Notes under the pieces: generated by a model
Told to the model about the DNA's origin: nothing
The model's database searches: none
Seen by the model: only the letters and a program-made list of their open reading frames with translations
Translations under genes and position numbers: made by a program
In this document: piece by piece, positions 50,797-59,220 of the stretch
Position numbering within the stretch: the first letter of the stretch is position 1
Layout: each line of letters starts with the position of its first letter
Source of the DNA: DATBGO01 sp050011895
GTDB lineage: Bacteria > Actinomycetota > Actinomycetes > Streptosporangiales > Streptosporangiaceae
NCBI GenBank assembly: GCA_050011895.1
Contig: JBEKIF010000027.1
Coordinates: forward strand, 17,584-81,583
Direction of reading: 5' to 3'
DNA: 64,000 nt

Positions 50797-52808
50797 CGGC
50801 CGCCTCCGGTCTCAGTAAGGACCTGGCGGGCGTGAGGCAGGTCGGCCAGCTCGCCAGCCGCGCCGATCGCCAGCGCAACCCGGCGGGCCTCCAGCACCGC
50901 CTCAAGCACACTCCGGGGGGCTACGCAGTCGCCAGCCCGCGGGGTGCCGGGCCGGTGCAGGTACAGCGTCTGCTCCGGCAGCCGATGCCCGCAATGCACC
51001 ACGAACGCGCAGTCCACCGTGCGCTGCTCGCCGGTCCACCGGTCCTCCAGCAGCACATGGTCGTCGGCCACGCATCGAAGCAGGCTGCGCAGCTCGCGAG
51101 CCACGCCGGCCCGCTGCAGCCGCGAGTTCGCCTCGGCGAGGTCACCAGTGATGGCCAGCTGCGTGCCGGCGATCTGGTCCTGGGTGACGATCGACGCCGG
51201 CCGGCCGCTCGCGGCGAGCAGCTCGGCGATGCCGACCCCGATCGGCCCGCCGACCGGGTCGAACACCACCGCCCGTCCCGCCGGCAGCCGGTGCAACGCT
51301 GCGGAGTTCACCAGGCCGATCAGGTCGGCGGCATCCAGCACGCGCGCACTCGTGGCGGTGCGGTAGTCGCGCGGGCCGGGAACTGATCCCGTGGCCAGCA
51401 CTACGCGCACGCCGTTGGCCAGCGCGTCGTCCATTTCGGATGCGGTGACCTCGTGCGCCAGCGACACCGCCACGTCCAGTCGCCCCAGCTCCCGGCGCCA
51501 CCAGTCCACCGCCGCGCCCAGTCGCTGCCGTCCGTGGACAAGGGCCGCCGCCACCAGCATGCCGCCCAGTGCAGGCGCGCGCTCCGCAAGGCGCACGTGG
51601 TGCCCGTGCACGGCCAGCACGCGGGCGGCTTCCATCCCGGCCGGGCCGCCGCCGACCACCAGCACCGAGTACTGAGTCTGGTCCCGGCCGCCGGCGTCGT
51701 CGCCATTCTTGTCGAGTTCATAGCCGCTGCCGGGCTCGATGACGCAGGTGATGACCGGGTTCCTGTTGTCCCGGACCATGCAGGCCTGGTTGCACAGCAG
51801 GCAGGGGCGGATCCGATCCTGTTCTCCGCTGCGGCACAGGGTGACGAGGTCGGGATCGGTGATCTGCGCTCTGGTCATCTCCACCAGGTCAGCCGCCCCG
51901 CCGTCCAGCGCCCACTGTGCCTGGCCGGGATCCACCACGCTGCCCTGCAGCACCACCGGGACCGCGCCGTCGACCGCAGCGCGGACCTGCCGGCACAGCT
52001 CCATGCAGTAGCCCGGCTCCGTGTGCAGGTCGGGCCGGCTGGCCGACACCGAGTAGATCGACCCGCGCACCACCACGAGGTAGTCCACCAGCGCGGCCAG
52101 CCGCGCAGCCTGCACGGCGGCAAGTTCCGGCGTCACGCCGGCCCAGGGCGCCAGCTCGTCGCAGCACAGCCGCAGTCCGAGCACCCGCCCGGCGCCGAGC
52201 GGGCCCCGCACGGCGCGCAGCACGCGCTCGGTGAGCAGCAGCCGGTCCTGGCCGTACTCGTCGCCGCGCTGGTTCGTCAGCCCGGACTGGAACTGGCGCA
52301 GCAGCGAGTGCTGGCCAGCGTTGATCTCGACGCCATCGAGGTCGGCGCCGGCGGCCAGGACGGCGGCCGCAGCGAAGCCGTCGACCAGCTCGTCGATCTC
52401 GGCGTCGGCCATCTCCATGGGCAGTTCGCGCGATCCCGCGTCCGGTACCCGTGACGGTGCCCACAGCGCGGACTGGGAGAACGCCGAGGAGCCCTGCATC
52501 CCGGCGTGGCCGAGCCCGGCCAGCACCAGCGCACCGTGCGGGCGGCTGGCCGCGACGGTCCGGGCCCAGCCCGGCCCGCACTCCGCAGCCAGCGGCGCAC
52601 GCTCGTAGGGCCAGTCCGACGGGTGCACGCTCGCCGTCTCAGTCACGATGACACCGCTGCCCCCCGATGCCCGCCGCGCGTAGTAGGCGACGTGCCGCGC
52701 CGAGATCTCCCGGCGCTGGCCGAGGTTGGTCTCGTGCGGCCCGAACATCACCCGGCAGGGCGCCCGGCGCGGCCCGAGATCGACCGGCTCGGTCAGGGTC
52801 GTGCTCAC
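50793..52808 (-). CDS. Mycofactocin system FadH/OYE-family oxidoreductase 1
   Basis: 671 residues from GTG 52808, overlapping the mftC stop by 4 bp. Same layout as OYE2: OYE barrel with VMFGPHETNLGQRREISARHVAYYARRASGGSG, cysteine set CLLCNQACMVRDNRNPVITC, then VLVVGGGPAGMEAARVLAVHGHHVRLAE. The catalytic tyrosine/histidine regions are more divergent than in OYE2 (LGHAGMQGSSAF instead of NHNGGQASSM), so the two probably differ in substrate or work as a heteromer. It sits where mftD usually follows mftC. Confidence 0.88.
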   Translation of the reverse strand: MSTTLTEPVDLGPRRAPCRVMFGPHETNLGQRREISARHVAYYARRASGGSGVIVTETASVHPSDWPYERAPLAAECGPGWARTVAASRPHGALVLAGLGHAGMQGSSAFSQSALWAPSRVPDAGSRELPMEMADAEIDELVDGFAAAAVLAAGADLDGVEINAGQHSLLRQFQSGLTNQRGDEYGQDRLLLTERVLRAVRGPLGAGRVLGLRLCCDELAPWAGVTPELAAVQAARLAALVDYLVVVRGSIYSVSASRPDLHTEPGYCMELCRQVRAAVDGAVPVVLQGSVVDPGQAQWALDGGAADLVEMTRAQITDPDLVTLCRSGEQDRIRPCLLCNQACMVRDNRNPVITCVIEPGSGYELDKNGDDAGGRDQTQYSVLVVGGGPAGMEAARVLAVHGHHVRLAERAPALGGMLVAAALVHGRQRLGAAVDWWRRELGRLDVAVSLAHEVTASEMDDALANGVRVVLATGSVPGPRDYRTATSARVLDAADLIGLVNSAALHRLPAGRAVVFDPVGGPIGVGIAELLAASGRPASIVTQDQIAGTQLAITGDLAEANSRLQRAGVARELRSLLRCVADDHVLLEDRWTGEQRTVDCAFVVHCGHRLPEQTLYLHRPGTPRAGDCVAPRSVLEAVLEARRVALAIGAAGELADLPHARQVLTETGGGR

Positions 52809-54013
52809 TCCGTTACCGCCAGCGGGCTGGAGTCGCATGGCTTCGCCGGGACCCGCACCGACGGCATGCCCATAGATACGGCGCGGCGGCGGGAATGGTC
52901 CTTGTCTGGCCGCGGCAGTCCACTGCGGCCGGAGTCGCTAAGTGCGCTGGCGCCATGTCCCTTGACGCACTCCGGATCGGGCCCGTCCAGCGGCAGGCCG
53001 GTGAAGAACTTCGCCGCCATGCAGCCGCCCTGGCAGGAGCTGAAGGCAGAGCAGGAGCGGCACGCTCCGCTCGATGTCCCGGTACGCAATTCGGCGAACA
53101 GCGGCGCGGAGCGCCACACCTCGGCGAAGCCGCCGGGTGAGCGCACGGTGCCGGCCTTGAATGCATCGTGGATCGCGAACGGGCAGGCGTAGACATCGCC
53201 GATCGGATCGATCAGGCAGACTACCCGGCCGGCGCCGCAGAGGTTCAGTCCTGGCAGCGGGGTGGCACCCAGCGCGTTGAGGTGGAAGAAGGAATCACCG
53301 GTCAGCACCCGGTCGCCGTGGTCGATCAGCCACGAGTAGATCTCTCGCTGCTGCTGGTCCGTCGGGTGCAGCTCGTTCCAGACGTCCGCTCCGCGGCCGG
53401 ATGGACGCAGCCGGGTGATCCGCAGCTGGGCGCCGAATCGGCCGGCGATCGCCGCGAACTCGTCAAGCTGGGGAACGTTGTGCCGGGTCATCACCACGGA
53501 GATCTTGAAATCCCGGAAGCCCGCCTCCGCCAGGTTCTCCATCGCGCGCAGCGCCATGTCGTAGGAGCCGTGCCCGCGAACCGCGTCATTGACCTCTCGG
53601 CTCGCGCCATCCAGCGAGACCTGCACGTCCACATAGTCCGTAGCGGCCAGGCGCTGTGCGCGCTCAGCGTCGAGCCGCAGCCCGTTGGTGGAGAACTTCA
53701 CGCCGACCTGGCTGGCCACCGCGTAATCCAGCAGCTCCCAGAAGTCCGGCCGTACCGTCGGCTCGCCGCCGCCGACGTTGACGTAGAACACCTGCATGGC
53801 CCGGAGCTCGTCGATCACCGACCTCATCTCGGCGGTGGTCAGCTCGGCTGGGTCGCGCCGGCCGGAAGACGACAGGCAGTGCGTGCACGACAGGTTGCAG
53901 GCGTAGGTCCACTCCCAGGTCAGGCAGATCGGCGCGGCAAGGCCGCCCTTGAACTGCTCCACCAGGGCCGGTACGCGCTCACTTCGCACGGGCTCGCAGC
54001 TAGCCGTCATCAT
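52805..54013 (-). CDS. mftC: Mycofactocin radical SAM maturase MftC
   Basis: 402 residues. [4Fe-4S] site C39-x3-C43-x2-C46 (YACNLSCTHC), GGGEP at VNVGGGEPTVRPDF, and SPASM cysteines in NLCGAGRVVCLIDPIGDVYACPF and CRSCSAFSSCQGGCMAAKFF. MftC decarboxylates the terminal Tyr of MftA and joins it to the neighbouring Val. A C-terminal extension of about 45 residues (from LSDSGRSGLPRP) is not typical. Overlaps mftB by 4 bp. Confidence 0.96.
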   Translation of the reverse strand: MMTASCEPVRSERVPALVEQFKGGLAAPICLTWEWTYACNLSCTHCLSSSGRRDPAELTTAEMRSVIDELRAMQVFYVNVGGGEPTVRPDFWELLDYAVASQVGVKFSTNGLRLDAERAQRLAATDYVDVQVSLDGASREVNDAVRGHGSYDMALRAMENLAEAGFRDFKISVVMTRHNVPQLDEFAAIAGRFGAQLRITRLRPSGRGADVWNELHPTDQQQREIYSWLIDHGDRVLTGDSFFHLNALGATPLPGLNLCGAGRVVCLIDPIGDVYACPFAIHDAFKAGTVRSPGGFAEVWRSAPLFAELRTGTSSGACRSCSAFSSCQGGCMAAKFFTGLPLDGPDPECVKGHGASALSDSGRSGLPRPDKDHSRRRAVSMGMPSVRVPAKPCDSSPLAVTE

Positions 54014-54297
54014 GGCGCGTCACTTGAGCCCGGCTGGGGGACGATCATGTCAGCCGCGGCCAGCGCGGCCAGCGCCCGCAGATAGACCTCGCGCCGGCCG
54101 CCGGGCAGGGTGGCCAGGGCATCGGACACGCTGCGGTGGGCGCCCAGCCCGCGCACCAGCTCGACGAGATCAGGTGCCTTCAGGAACGACAGCCGCCGGG
54201 TGCCGAAATGGTAGGCGAGCGCCCCGAACGGCTCAGGGCGCAGCGCGACATCCGGGTTGAGCTGGTAGCCGCGGCCCGGCTCGAATGGTGCGGTCAT
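54010..54297 (-). CDS. mftB: Mycofactocin RiPP chaperone MftB
   Basis: 95 residues from ATG 54297. PqqD-like recognition-element fold: YQLNPDVALRPEPFGALAYHFGTRRLSFLKAPDLVELVRGL, then helix-rich RALAALAAADMIVPQ. Binds MftA and presents it to MftC. Lies 16 bp after mftA and overlaps mftC by 4 bp. Confidence 0.94.
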   Translation of the reverse strand: MTAPFEPGRGYQLNPDVALRPEPFGALAYHFGTRRLSFLKAPDLVELVRGLGAHRSVSDALATLPGGRREVYLRALAALAAADMIVPQPGSSDAP

Positions 54298-54313
54298 CTC
54301 GCTGGCCCCGGTT

Positions 54314-54469
54314 CTAGTAGACGCCGCACATCCCATCGATCGAGACTTCCTCGACCAGCAGCTCCTCCGTGATCCCCGGGTCATCATCGACACCGCTGTC
54401 GCCGGTGGTATCGGCGCTGCGCGATGCCGTATCGGCCTGGGACCTGTCGGCTCGGGTGTCCTGCTGCAT
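54314..54469 (-). CDS. mftA: Mycofactocin precursor peptide MftA
   Basis: 51 residues ending in the invariant IDGMCGVY; the last Val-Tyr pair is the cofactor core. ATG 54469 has AGGAGG six bases upstream. An acidic stretch (DDDPGITEELLVEE) precedes the end, as in other MftA peptides. The leader is otherwise low-complexity and acidic. First gene of the operon. Confidence 0.97.
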   Translation of the reverse strand: MQQDTRADRSQADTASRSADTTGDSGVDDDPGITEELLVEEVSIDGMCGVY

Positions 54470-54998
54470 GGGAATCCTCCTAGCGGCGGGCTGCGACGAC
54501 ACCTCGGTGCTCCGTCGGCCGGTGGCGTCCGATGTTCGTGACGGTATGGGGTGGCGGGAGCCCTGTCACCATGCTTCCGGCCGTCATCGCCCCGTCCGGT
54601 TGGGCAGGTACCCGGGCACGCCGGATCGTCTCGGCCCGACCCGGCGGCCACAAGTAAGGCGGCACGGCCGTGCCTAGCCGTTGCGGGCTGGCCGGCATCG
54701 CACGAGCGGCCTTGGCCCGCCCGTGACTGGCCGTGGCGCGGCCCGTTCGATCGGGCAGGTGCGGTCCCTGCCCGTCCGGGCCGAATGCGGTCGCTGTCGG
54801 GCGGAATCGGCGCGCGCGGGTTCCGGATCGGAGCGCCGCTGCTTAGCCTCGCCGCAACGGTGCTCCCGCAGATCGGGTACGGCCGGCTAGCGCCGGTTTC
54901 CACGCAACAAGTAACGGCCAACGCGGAAATCGGCGCCGAGGCAGTCATCACCCACGGTGCGCGGGCGCGCGATATATACGGAGAGGAGCCGGTGCGCC
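54470..54998. promoter_or_regulatory. Divergent promoter region between mftA and the methanol dehydrogenase gene
   Basis: 529 bp with no credible gene. Contains gtgac...gtcac inverted repeat around 54537-54570 on the mftA side, and on the other side the copy 1 repeat with its hairpin (54889-54937). A gatatatac stretch at 54971-54979 just before the dehydrogenase ribosome site could be a -10 element. Two transcripts must start here in opposite directions. Confidence 0.6.
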
Positions 54999-55018
54999 AT
55001 GCAGGTCGATGAACTGCT
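54882..55018 (+). repeat. 137-bp direct repeat, copy 1 (before and into mdo)
   Basis: Matches 56305-56441 with about a dozen substitutions and no gaps, at an offset of 1423 bp. Includes an imperfect palindrome (54889-54904 and 54922-54937, 16-bp arms, 17-nt spacer), the mdo ribosome site GGAGAGGA, and the first seven codons. Confidence 0.9.
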
Positions 55019-56291
55019 TATGCCCTTCCCGATCAAGGAGTTCCACCCGGTCCCCCGGGCGCTGATGGGGCCGGGGGCGCACGAGATGATCGGGCCGGAA
55101 GCGAAGAACCTGGGCTTCCGGAAGATCCTGGTGATGACCTCCGGCCTGCGCGGCAGCGGCACCGTCCACAAGATCGTCGAGTCGCTGAAGTATCACGGCC
55201 TGGAGGTCGTGGTCTACGACAAGGTCGAGTCCAATCCCAAGGACTACAACGTCATGGACGCCGTGGCGATGTACCAGCAAGACAAGTGCGACTCGTTCGT
55301 CTCGATCGGCGGCGGCTCGTCGCACGATGCGTGCAAGGGCGCCCGGATCTCGGTGGCGCATGACGGCCGCAGCATCAACGAGTTCGAGGGCTTCAACATG
55401 TCGGAGAACCCGAAGAACCCGCCGCATATCGCCGTCTCCACGACGGCAGGTACCGGCTCGGAGACCTCGTGGGCGTATGTCATCACCGACACCACCACCG
55501 ACCCCGATCAGCCGCACAAGTACGTCGCGTTCGACGACGCCTGCGTCGCCAGCCTGGCCGTCGACGACCCGGTGCTGTACTACGACTGCCCGCTGGACTA
55601 CACCGCCCAGTGCGGCTTCGACGTGCTCGCGCATGCCTCCGAGCCGTACGTGTCCCGGCTGAACTTCCCCCCGTCGCTGGGTAACGCGCTCTACGCCATC
55701 AAGCTGACCGCGCAGAGCCTGCGCGCCGCAGTGTGGAATGGCCAGGACCTGCCCGGTCGCGAGGGCATGATGTACGCCCAGTACATCGCCGCGCAAGCGT
55801 TCAACTCCGGCGGGCTGGGCATCATCCACTCCATCTCGCATGCCGTCAGTGCTTTCTACGACCTCCACCACGGGCTGAACAACGCGATCGCGCTGCCGCG
55901 GGTCTGGGCGTTCAACATGCCGGTGGCCTACCAGCGGTTCGCCGACATCGCCGATCAGCTGGGCGTGGACACCCATGGGATGACTGCCGTGCAGGCCGCC
56001 GACGCGGCACTGGCCGCGGCCATCCGGCTGCTGCGGGACGTGGGCATCCCGGAGAAGTTCACCGATGTGACCCAGGCCAGCTACTCCAAGAACCGGCTCG
56101 GCCAGGGGCCGACGAAGTTCTACGAGAATGCCAAGACGGTCACCGGCGATACCGCCGACGTCGACCGGATCACTAACCACGTGCTCGGCGACGCCTGCAC
56201 CCCGGGCAACGCCAAGGAATGCACCTTCGAAACGGTCCGCCCGGTCGTCGAGCACTGCCTCAACGGTGACCTGGACGACCTGCTCAGCTGA
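54999..56291 (+). CDS. mdo: NDMA-dependent (mycofactocin-type) methanol dehydrogenase
   Basis: 430 residues, iron-containing/group III ADH superfamily. The ATG at 54999 gives MQVDELLMPFPIKEFHPVPRALMGPGAHEMIG, a typical start for actinobacterial MDO. NAD site SIGGGSSHDACKGA, STTAGTGSETSWAYVIT, metal-ligand region HSISHAVSAFYDLHHGLNNA. MDO holds NAD(H) tightly and needs mycofactocin as external electron acceptor, which explains the divergent mft operon. Oxidises methanol or other primary alcohols to aldehydes. The ribosome site GGAGAGGA is about 11 bases upstream. Confidence 0.95.
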   Translation: MQVDELLMPFPIKEFHPVPRALMGPGAHEMIGPEAKNLGFRKILVMTSGLRGSGTVHKIVESLKYHGLEVVVYDKVESNPKDYNVMDAVAMYQQDKCDSFVSIGGGSSHDACKGARISVAHDGRSINEFEGFNMSENPKNPPHIAVSTTAGTGSETSWAYVITDTTTDPDQPHKYVAFDDACVASLAVDDPVLYYDCPLDYTAQCGFDVLAHASEPYVSRLNFPPSLGNALYAIKLTAQSLRAAVWNGQDLPGREGMMYAQYIAAQAFNSGGLGIIHSISHAVSAFYDLHHGLNNAIALPRVWAFNMPVAYQRFADIADQLGVDTHGMTAVQAADAALAAAIRLLRDVGIPEKFTDVTQASYSKNRLGQGPTKFYENAKTVTGDTADVDRITNHVLGDACTPGNAKECTFETVRPVVEHCLNGDLDDLLS

Positions 56292-56292
56292 C

Positions 56293-56315
56293 CGCCAGCG
56301 GCAGGCCGGCTGGCG
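56293..56315 (+). terminator. Hairpin just past mdo that overlaps the second palindrome
   Basis: cgccagc (56293-56299) pairs with gctggcg (56309-56315), 9-nt loop. Its right arm shares bases with the left arm of the 56312-56360 palindrome, so the two cannot form together in RNA. Confidence 0.45.
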
Positions 56316-56441
56316 CCGATTTCCGCGCGGCAAGTAACCGCCAACGCGGAAATCGGCGCCGAGGCAGTCAGCACCCACGGCGCGCGGGCGCGCGATCCAT
56401 ACGGAGAGGGGCCGGTACGCCATGCAGGTCGGTGAACTGCT
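56305..56441 (+). repeat. 137-bp direct repeat, copy 2 (before the MoxR gene) with a perfect palindrome
   Basis: ggcgccgatttccgcg (56312-56327) is exactly complementary to 56345-56360, with a 17-nt spacer. Where copy 1 has gatatatac this copy has gatccatac. It carries a vestigial start (56422: MQVGELLKPAAGGR, then stop) that is the duplicated mdo beginning. Confidence 0.9.
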
Positions 56442-56490
56442 CAAGCCAGCGGCAGGCGGCCGATGAAGCCCCGGACGAACCGGAGGACAC

Positions 56491-57684
56491 GTGCCCCAGT
56501 CGACCGATGATCGCGGCCCCTTCCTGTCGATCGACGACGTCGTCAGCCGGTTCGCCGCGGCCGGGTACATCACCGACCGGCGGCTGGCCACCACAGTTTT
56601 CCTGGTAACACGGTTGAACAAGCCAGTCCTGCTGGAAGGCCCGGCCGGCGTCGGAAAGACGGAACTCGCCAAGACACTGGCGACCGTGACCGGCCGCCGG
56701 CTGCTCCGGCTGCAATGCTATGAGGGACAGGACGAGACCAGAGCGCTGTATGAATGGGATTACGGCAAGCAGTTGCTGTACACCCAGATGCTGCGCGAGA
56801 AAGTCAATGACATCATCGCCGACGCCGCGGATATTCCCGCAGCGGTCGCCCGGATCGAAGCCCATGATGGCGTGTTCTTCTCCGACCACTTCCTGGTCGC
56901 CCGCCCCCTGCTGGATGCCATCCGCGGCGATCAGCCGGCCGTTCTGCTGATCGACGAGGTAGACCGTGCCGACGAGGCACTGGAGGCGGTGTTCCTTGAA
57001 TGCCTCGGCGAGTATCAGGTTTCCGTTCCGGAGATCGGCACCTACACGGCGAAGACGCCACCGTACGTGGTGCTCACCTCGAACAACACTCGTGACCTCT
57101 CAGCCGCGCTGAAACGCCGTTGCCTGCACTTGTTCCTGGACTACCCGGACGCGGAACGGGAGCTGGAGATTGTGCGGTCCAAGAAGACCGGACTGCCCGA
57201 TGCGGCCGCCAGGCAGCTGGTGCAGGTGGTGCGCGGGCTGAGGGAGCTGCCCCTGCGCAAGAGCCCCAGCATCTCTGAAACGATCGACTGGGCGCGTACC
57301 CTGACCGTCCTCGGTGTCGACGAGCTCGACGCGGGCGTGCTCGCCGAGACGGCCAACATCGTGCTGAAGTACGAGCGGGACATGCAGCGCGCGGTGGAGG
57401 TGCTGCCTCGCCTGGTCGACCCGAACCGCGAACTGCCCGCCCCGAGCCATGTCCACGGTCATGGTGATGAGCATGAGCACGGTCATGTTGATGAACACGG
57501 GCACGGGCATGCCGGGCAAGAGCCGGGCGGCGGCCGGGCCGCCCGCGCGGCCAAGGACCGGCCCGGCCGCCACGACGAGGGCTACTACGGAGCCCCGGGT
57601 CCCGGCCCGAGCCGCCGCGCCGCCCCCAGTGATGGCCAGGGCAGCCGTTCATTCGCAGCGTTCACCCGGCGACGGCCTGGCTGA
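56491..57684 (+). CDS. MoxR-family AAA+ ATPase with His-rich C-terminal segment
   Basis: 397 residues, GTG start. Walker A GPAGVGKT at 50-57, Walker B VLLIDEVD at 151-158, Arg finger/sensor region in NTRDLSAALKRRC. MoxR ATPases pair with VWA proteins to mature or insert cofactors in metalloenzymes (methanol dehydrogenase, CO dehydrogenase). The C-terminal tail holds nine His in residues 320-340 (HVHGHGDEHEHGH...), a likely metal-binding zone absent from usual MoxR proteins, then a Pro/Gly-rich end. The VWA gene follows after 12 bp. Confidence 0.93.
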   Translation: MPQSTDDRGPFLSIDDVVSRFAAAGYITDRRLATTVFLVTRLNKPVLLEGPAGVGKTELAKTLATVTGRRLLRLQCYEGQDETRALYEWDYGKQLLYTQMLREKVNDIIADAADIPAAVARIEAHDGVFFSDHFLVARPLLDAIRGDQPAVLLIDEVDRADEALEAVFLECLGEYQVSVPEIGTYTAKTPPYVVLTSNNTRDLSAALKRRCLHLFLDYPDAERELEIVRSKKTGLPDAAARQLVQVVRGLRELPLRKSPSISETIDWARTLTVLGVDELDAGVLAETANIVLKYERDMQRAVEVLPRLVDPNRELPAPSHVHGHGDEHEHGHVDEHGHGHAGQEPGGGRAARAAKDRPGRHDEGYYGAPGPGPSRRAAPSDGQGSRSFAAFTRRRPG

Positions 57685-57696
57685 GCGGAGCGGCAT

Positions 57697-59220
57697 GTGG
57701 TAAGCAGCCTGCACCGGTTCGTCCGCCTGCTGCGGCTGTTCGGTGTGCGCGTGTCAGTGGCTGAGGCTGCCGACGCCATGCTGGCTGCCGCCCAGCCTGG
57801 CATCCTCGCTGATTCCGACACGCTGCGGGCGGCACTGCGCGTGACATTGATCAAGGACCGACGCGACGACGAGCTGTTCGACGAGCTCTTCACGGCGTTC
57901 TTCTCGTTGCGTCCGGTAGCCGGCCGGACCGATACCCGCGGTCATAGTCATGCGCACGATGACCTGGCCGACACAGGCGAGCTGGAGTCTTTTACGGTGT
58001 CCGAAGAGCCTTCGCAGCTCTCCCAGCAGGGGCACAGTCACGGTAAGCCGGCTGACATCAGGGACTACTTCCGCCAGGAGGATCTCGCCCAGCAGTACAA
58101 CCTGCACCAGGAGGCCAACAAGATCGACCTGGCGGCGCTGACCGATGAGATCGTGCTGTCCTCCGACAGCGCCAGCGGCACGCAGGATGCCGGGGCGTCC
58201 GTGCAGCTGGAAACCGACCGGCTGCACAACCCTGGCCTGCCAGGTCAGCTCGCCCCCGCCACCGGGCACCGGGTCGACACCGCGCTGACGGTAGCCCAGC
58301 AGGAGGTGCTGCTCAGCTGGCTGGGGGCAGCCGATGAGGATATCGATGAGCAGGCCCTGGCGATGCTGCGGCGGCTGCTGGCAGGCGTCATCGATGATCT
58401 GCCCGAGCTGCTGAGACGCTACCTGGACAAACTCGCCGGCGCGGCCGTGGAGGCGCGGATCACCGAACGCGCGCGGACCGAGTACGTCGATGAGCGGGAG
58501 CGAGCCGAGCTGGAGGAGGCGCTGCGCCGGCTCGCCCGCCAGCTGCGCGGCGCCCGGACCAGCCGTCAGCGCAGCACGCCACGCGGCCGGGTGAACCCAG
58601 GCCGCACTATGCGCAAGAACATGCGCTTCGAGGGCGTCCCGTTCCAGCCGGTCACCACCAGCCGTGCCGCGGACAAGCCCCGGCTCCTGCTGCTGACCGA
58701 CGTGTCGCTGTCGGTGCGCGCGACCGCGCGGTTCACGCTGCACCTGGTGTACGGCATGCAGTCGCTGTTCACGCAGGCTCGCTCGTTCGCGTTCGTCGAC
58801 GCGCCAGTGGAGATCACGGAACTGTTTGCCGAGCACCCGCTGGAACGGGCGCTCGGGCTGGTATTCGATGGGCTGCCCGCGGGCGGGCTGCTCGACGTGG
58901 ACGCCACCTCGGATTACGGCGCGACGTTCGCCCAGCTGCTATCGGAACACTCCGCCGCGCTCGATCGCCGCACCACGCTCATCGTGCTCGGAGACGGACG
59001 CGGAAACGGCAACGACGCCCAGCTGGATACCTTCCAGGAGATCACCCGCAGGGTGCGGGAGACGATCTGGCTGACCCCGGAATCCCGGTACTCCTGGAGA
59101 CTCGGGGCATGCGACCTGCCGCGCTATGCGGAGTTCTGCGATCGCGTCCAGGTCGTCGCCGATCTCACCGGGCTGCAGCGCGCAGCCCAGCTGATATCCG
59201 TGGAGGCGACCGGACAATGA
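57697..59220 (+). CDS. VWA/CoxE-like protein, partner of the MoxR ATPase
   Basis: 507 residues, GTG start. The C-terminal 180 residues are a VWA domain with MIDAS DVSLS at 335-339 and ALDRRTTLIVLGDGRGNGNDAQ; the N-terminal half is helical (CoxE type). A His cluster HSHAH at 83-87 and HSH at 113-115 lies in an acidic linker. With MoxR it would form an ATP-driven maturation complex for a metalloenzyme. Its stop overlaps the methyltransferase start by 4 bp. Confidence 0.9.
   Translation: MVSSLHRFVRLLRLFGVRVSVAEAADAMLAAAQPGILADSDTLRAALRVTLIKDRRDDELFDELFTAFFSLRPVAGRTDTRGHSHAHDDLADTGELESFTVSEEPSQLSQQGHSHGKPADIRDYFRQEDLAQQYNLHQEANKIDLAALTDEIVLSSDSASGTQDAGASVQLETDRLHNPGLPGQLAPATGHRVDTALTVAQQEVLLSWLGAADEDIDEQALAMLRRLLAGVIDDLPELLRRYLDKLAGAAVEARITERARTEYVDERERAELEEALRRLARQLRGARTSRQRSTPRGRVNPGRTMRKNMRFEGVPFQPVTTSRAADKPRLLLLTDVSLSVRATARFTLHLVYGMQSLFTQARSFAFVDAPVEITELFAEHPLERALGLVFDGLPAGGLLDVDATSDYGATFAQLLSEHSAALDRRTTLIVLGDGRGNGNDAQLDTFQEITRRVRETIWLTPESRYSWRLGACDLPRYAEFCDRVQVVADLTGLQRAAQLISVEATGQ

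Noticed and set aside
54948..56672. Long minus-strand frame opposite mdo and the MoxR start
   Set aside because: Antisense shadow; its repeated ends only reflect the 137-bp direct repeat.
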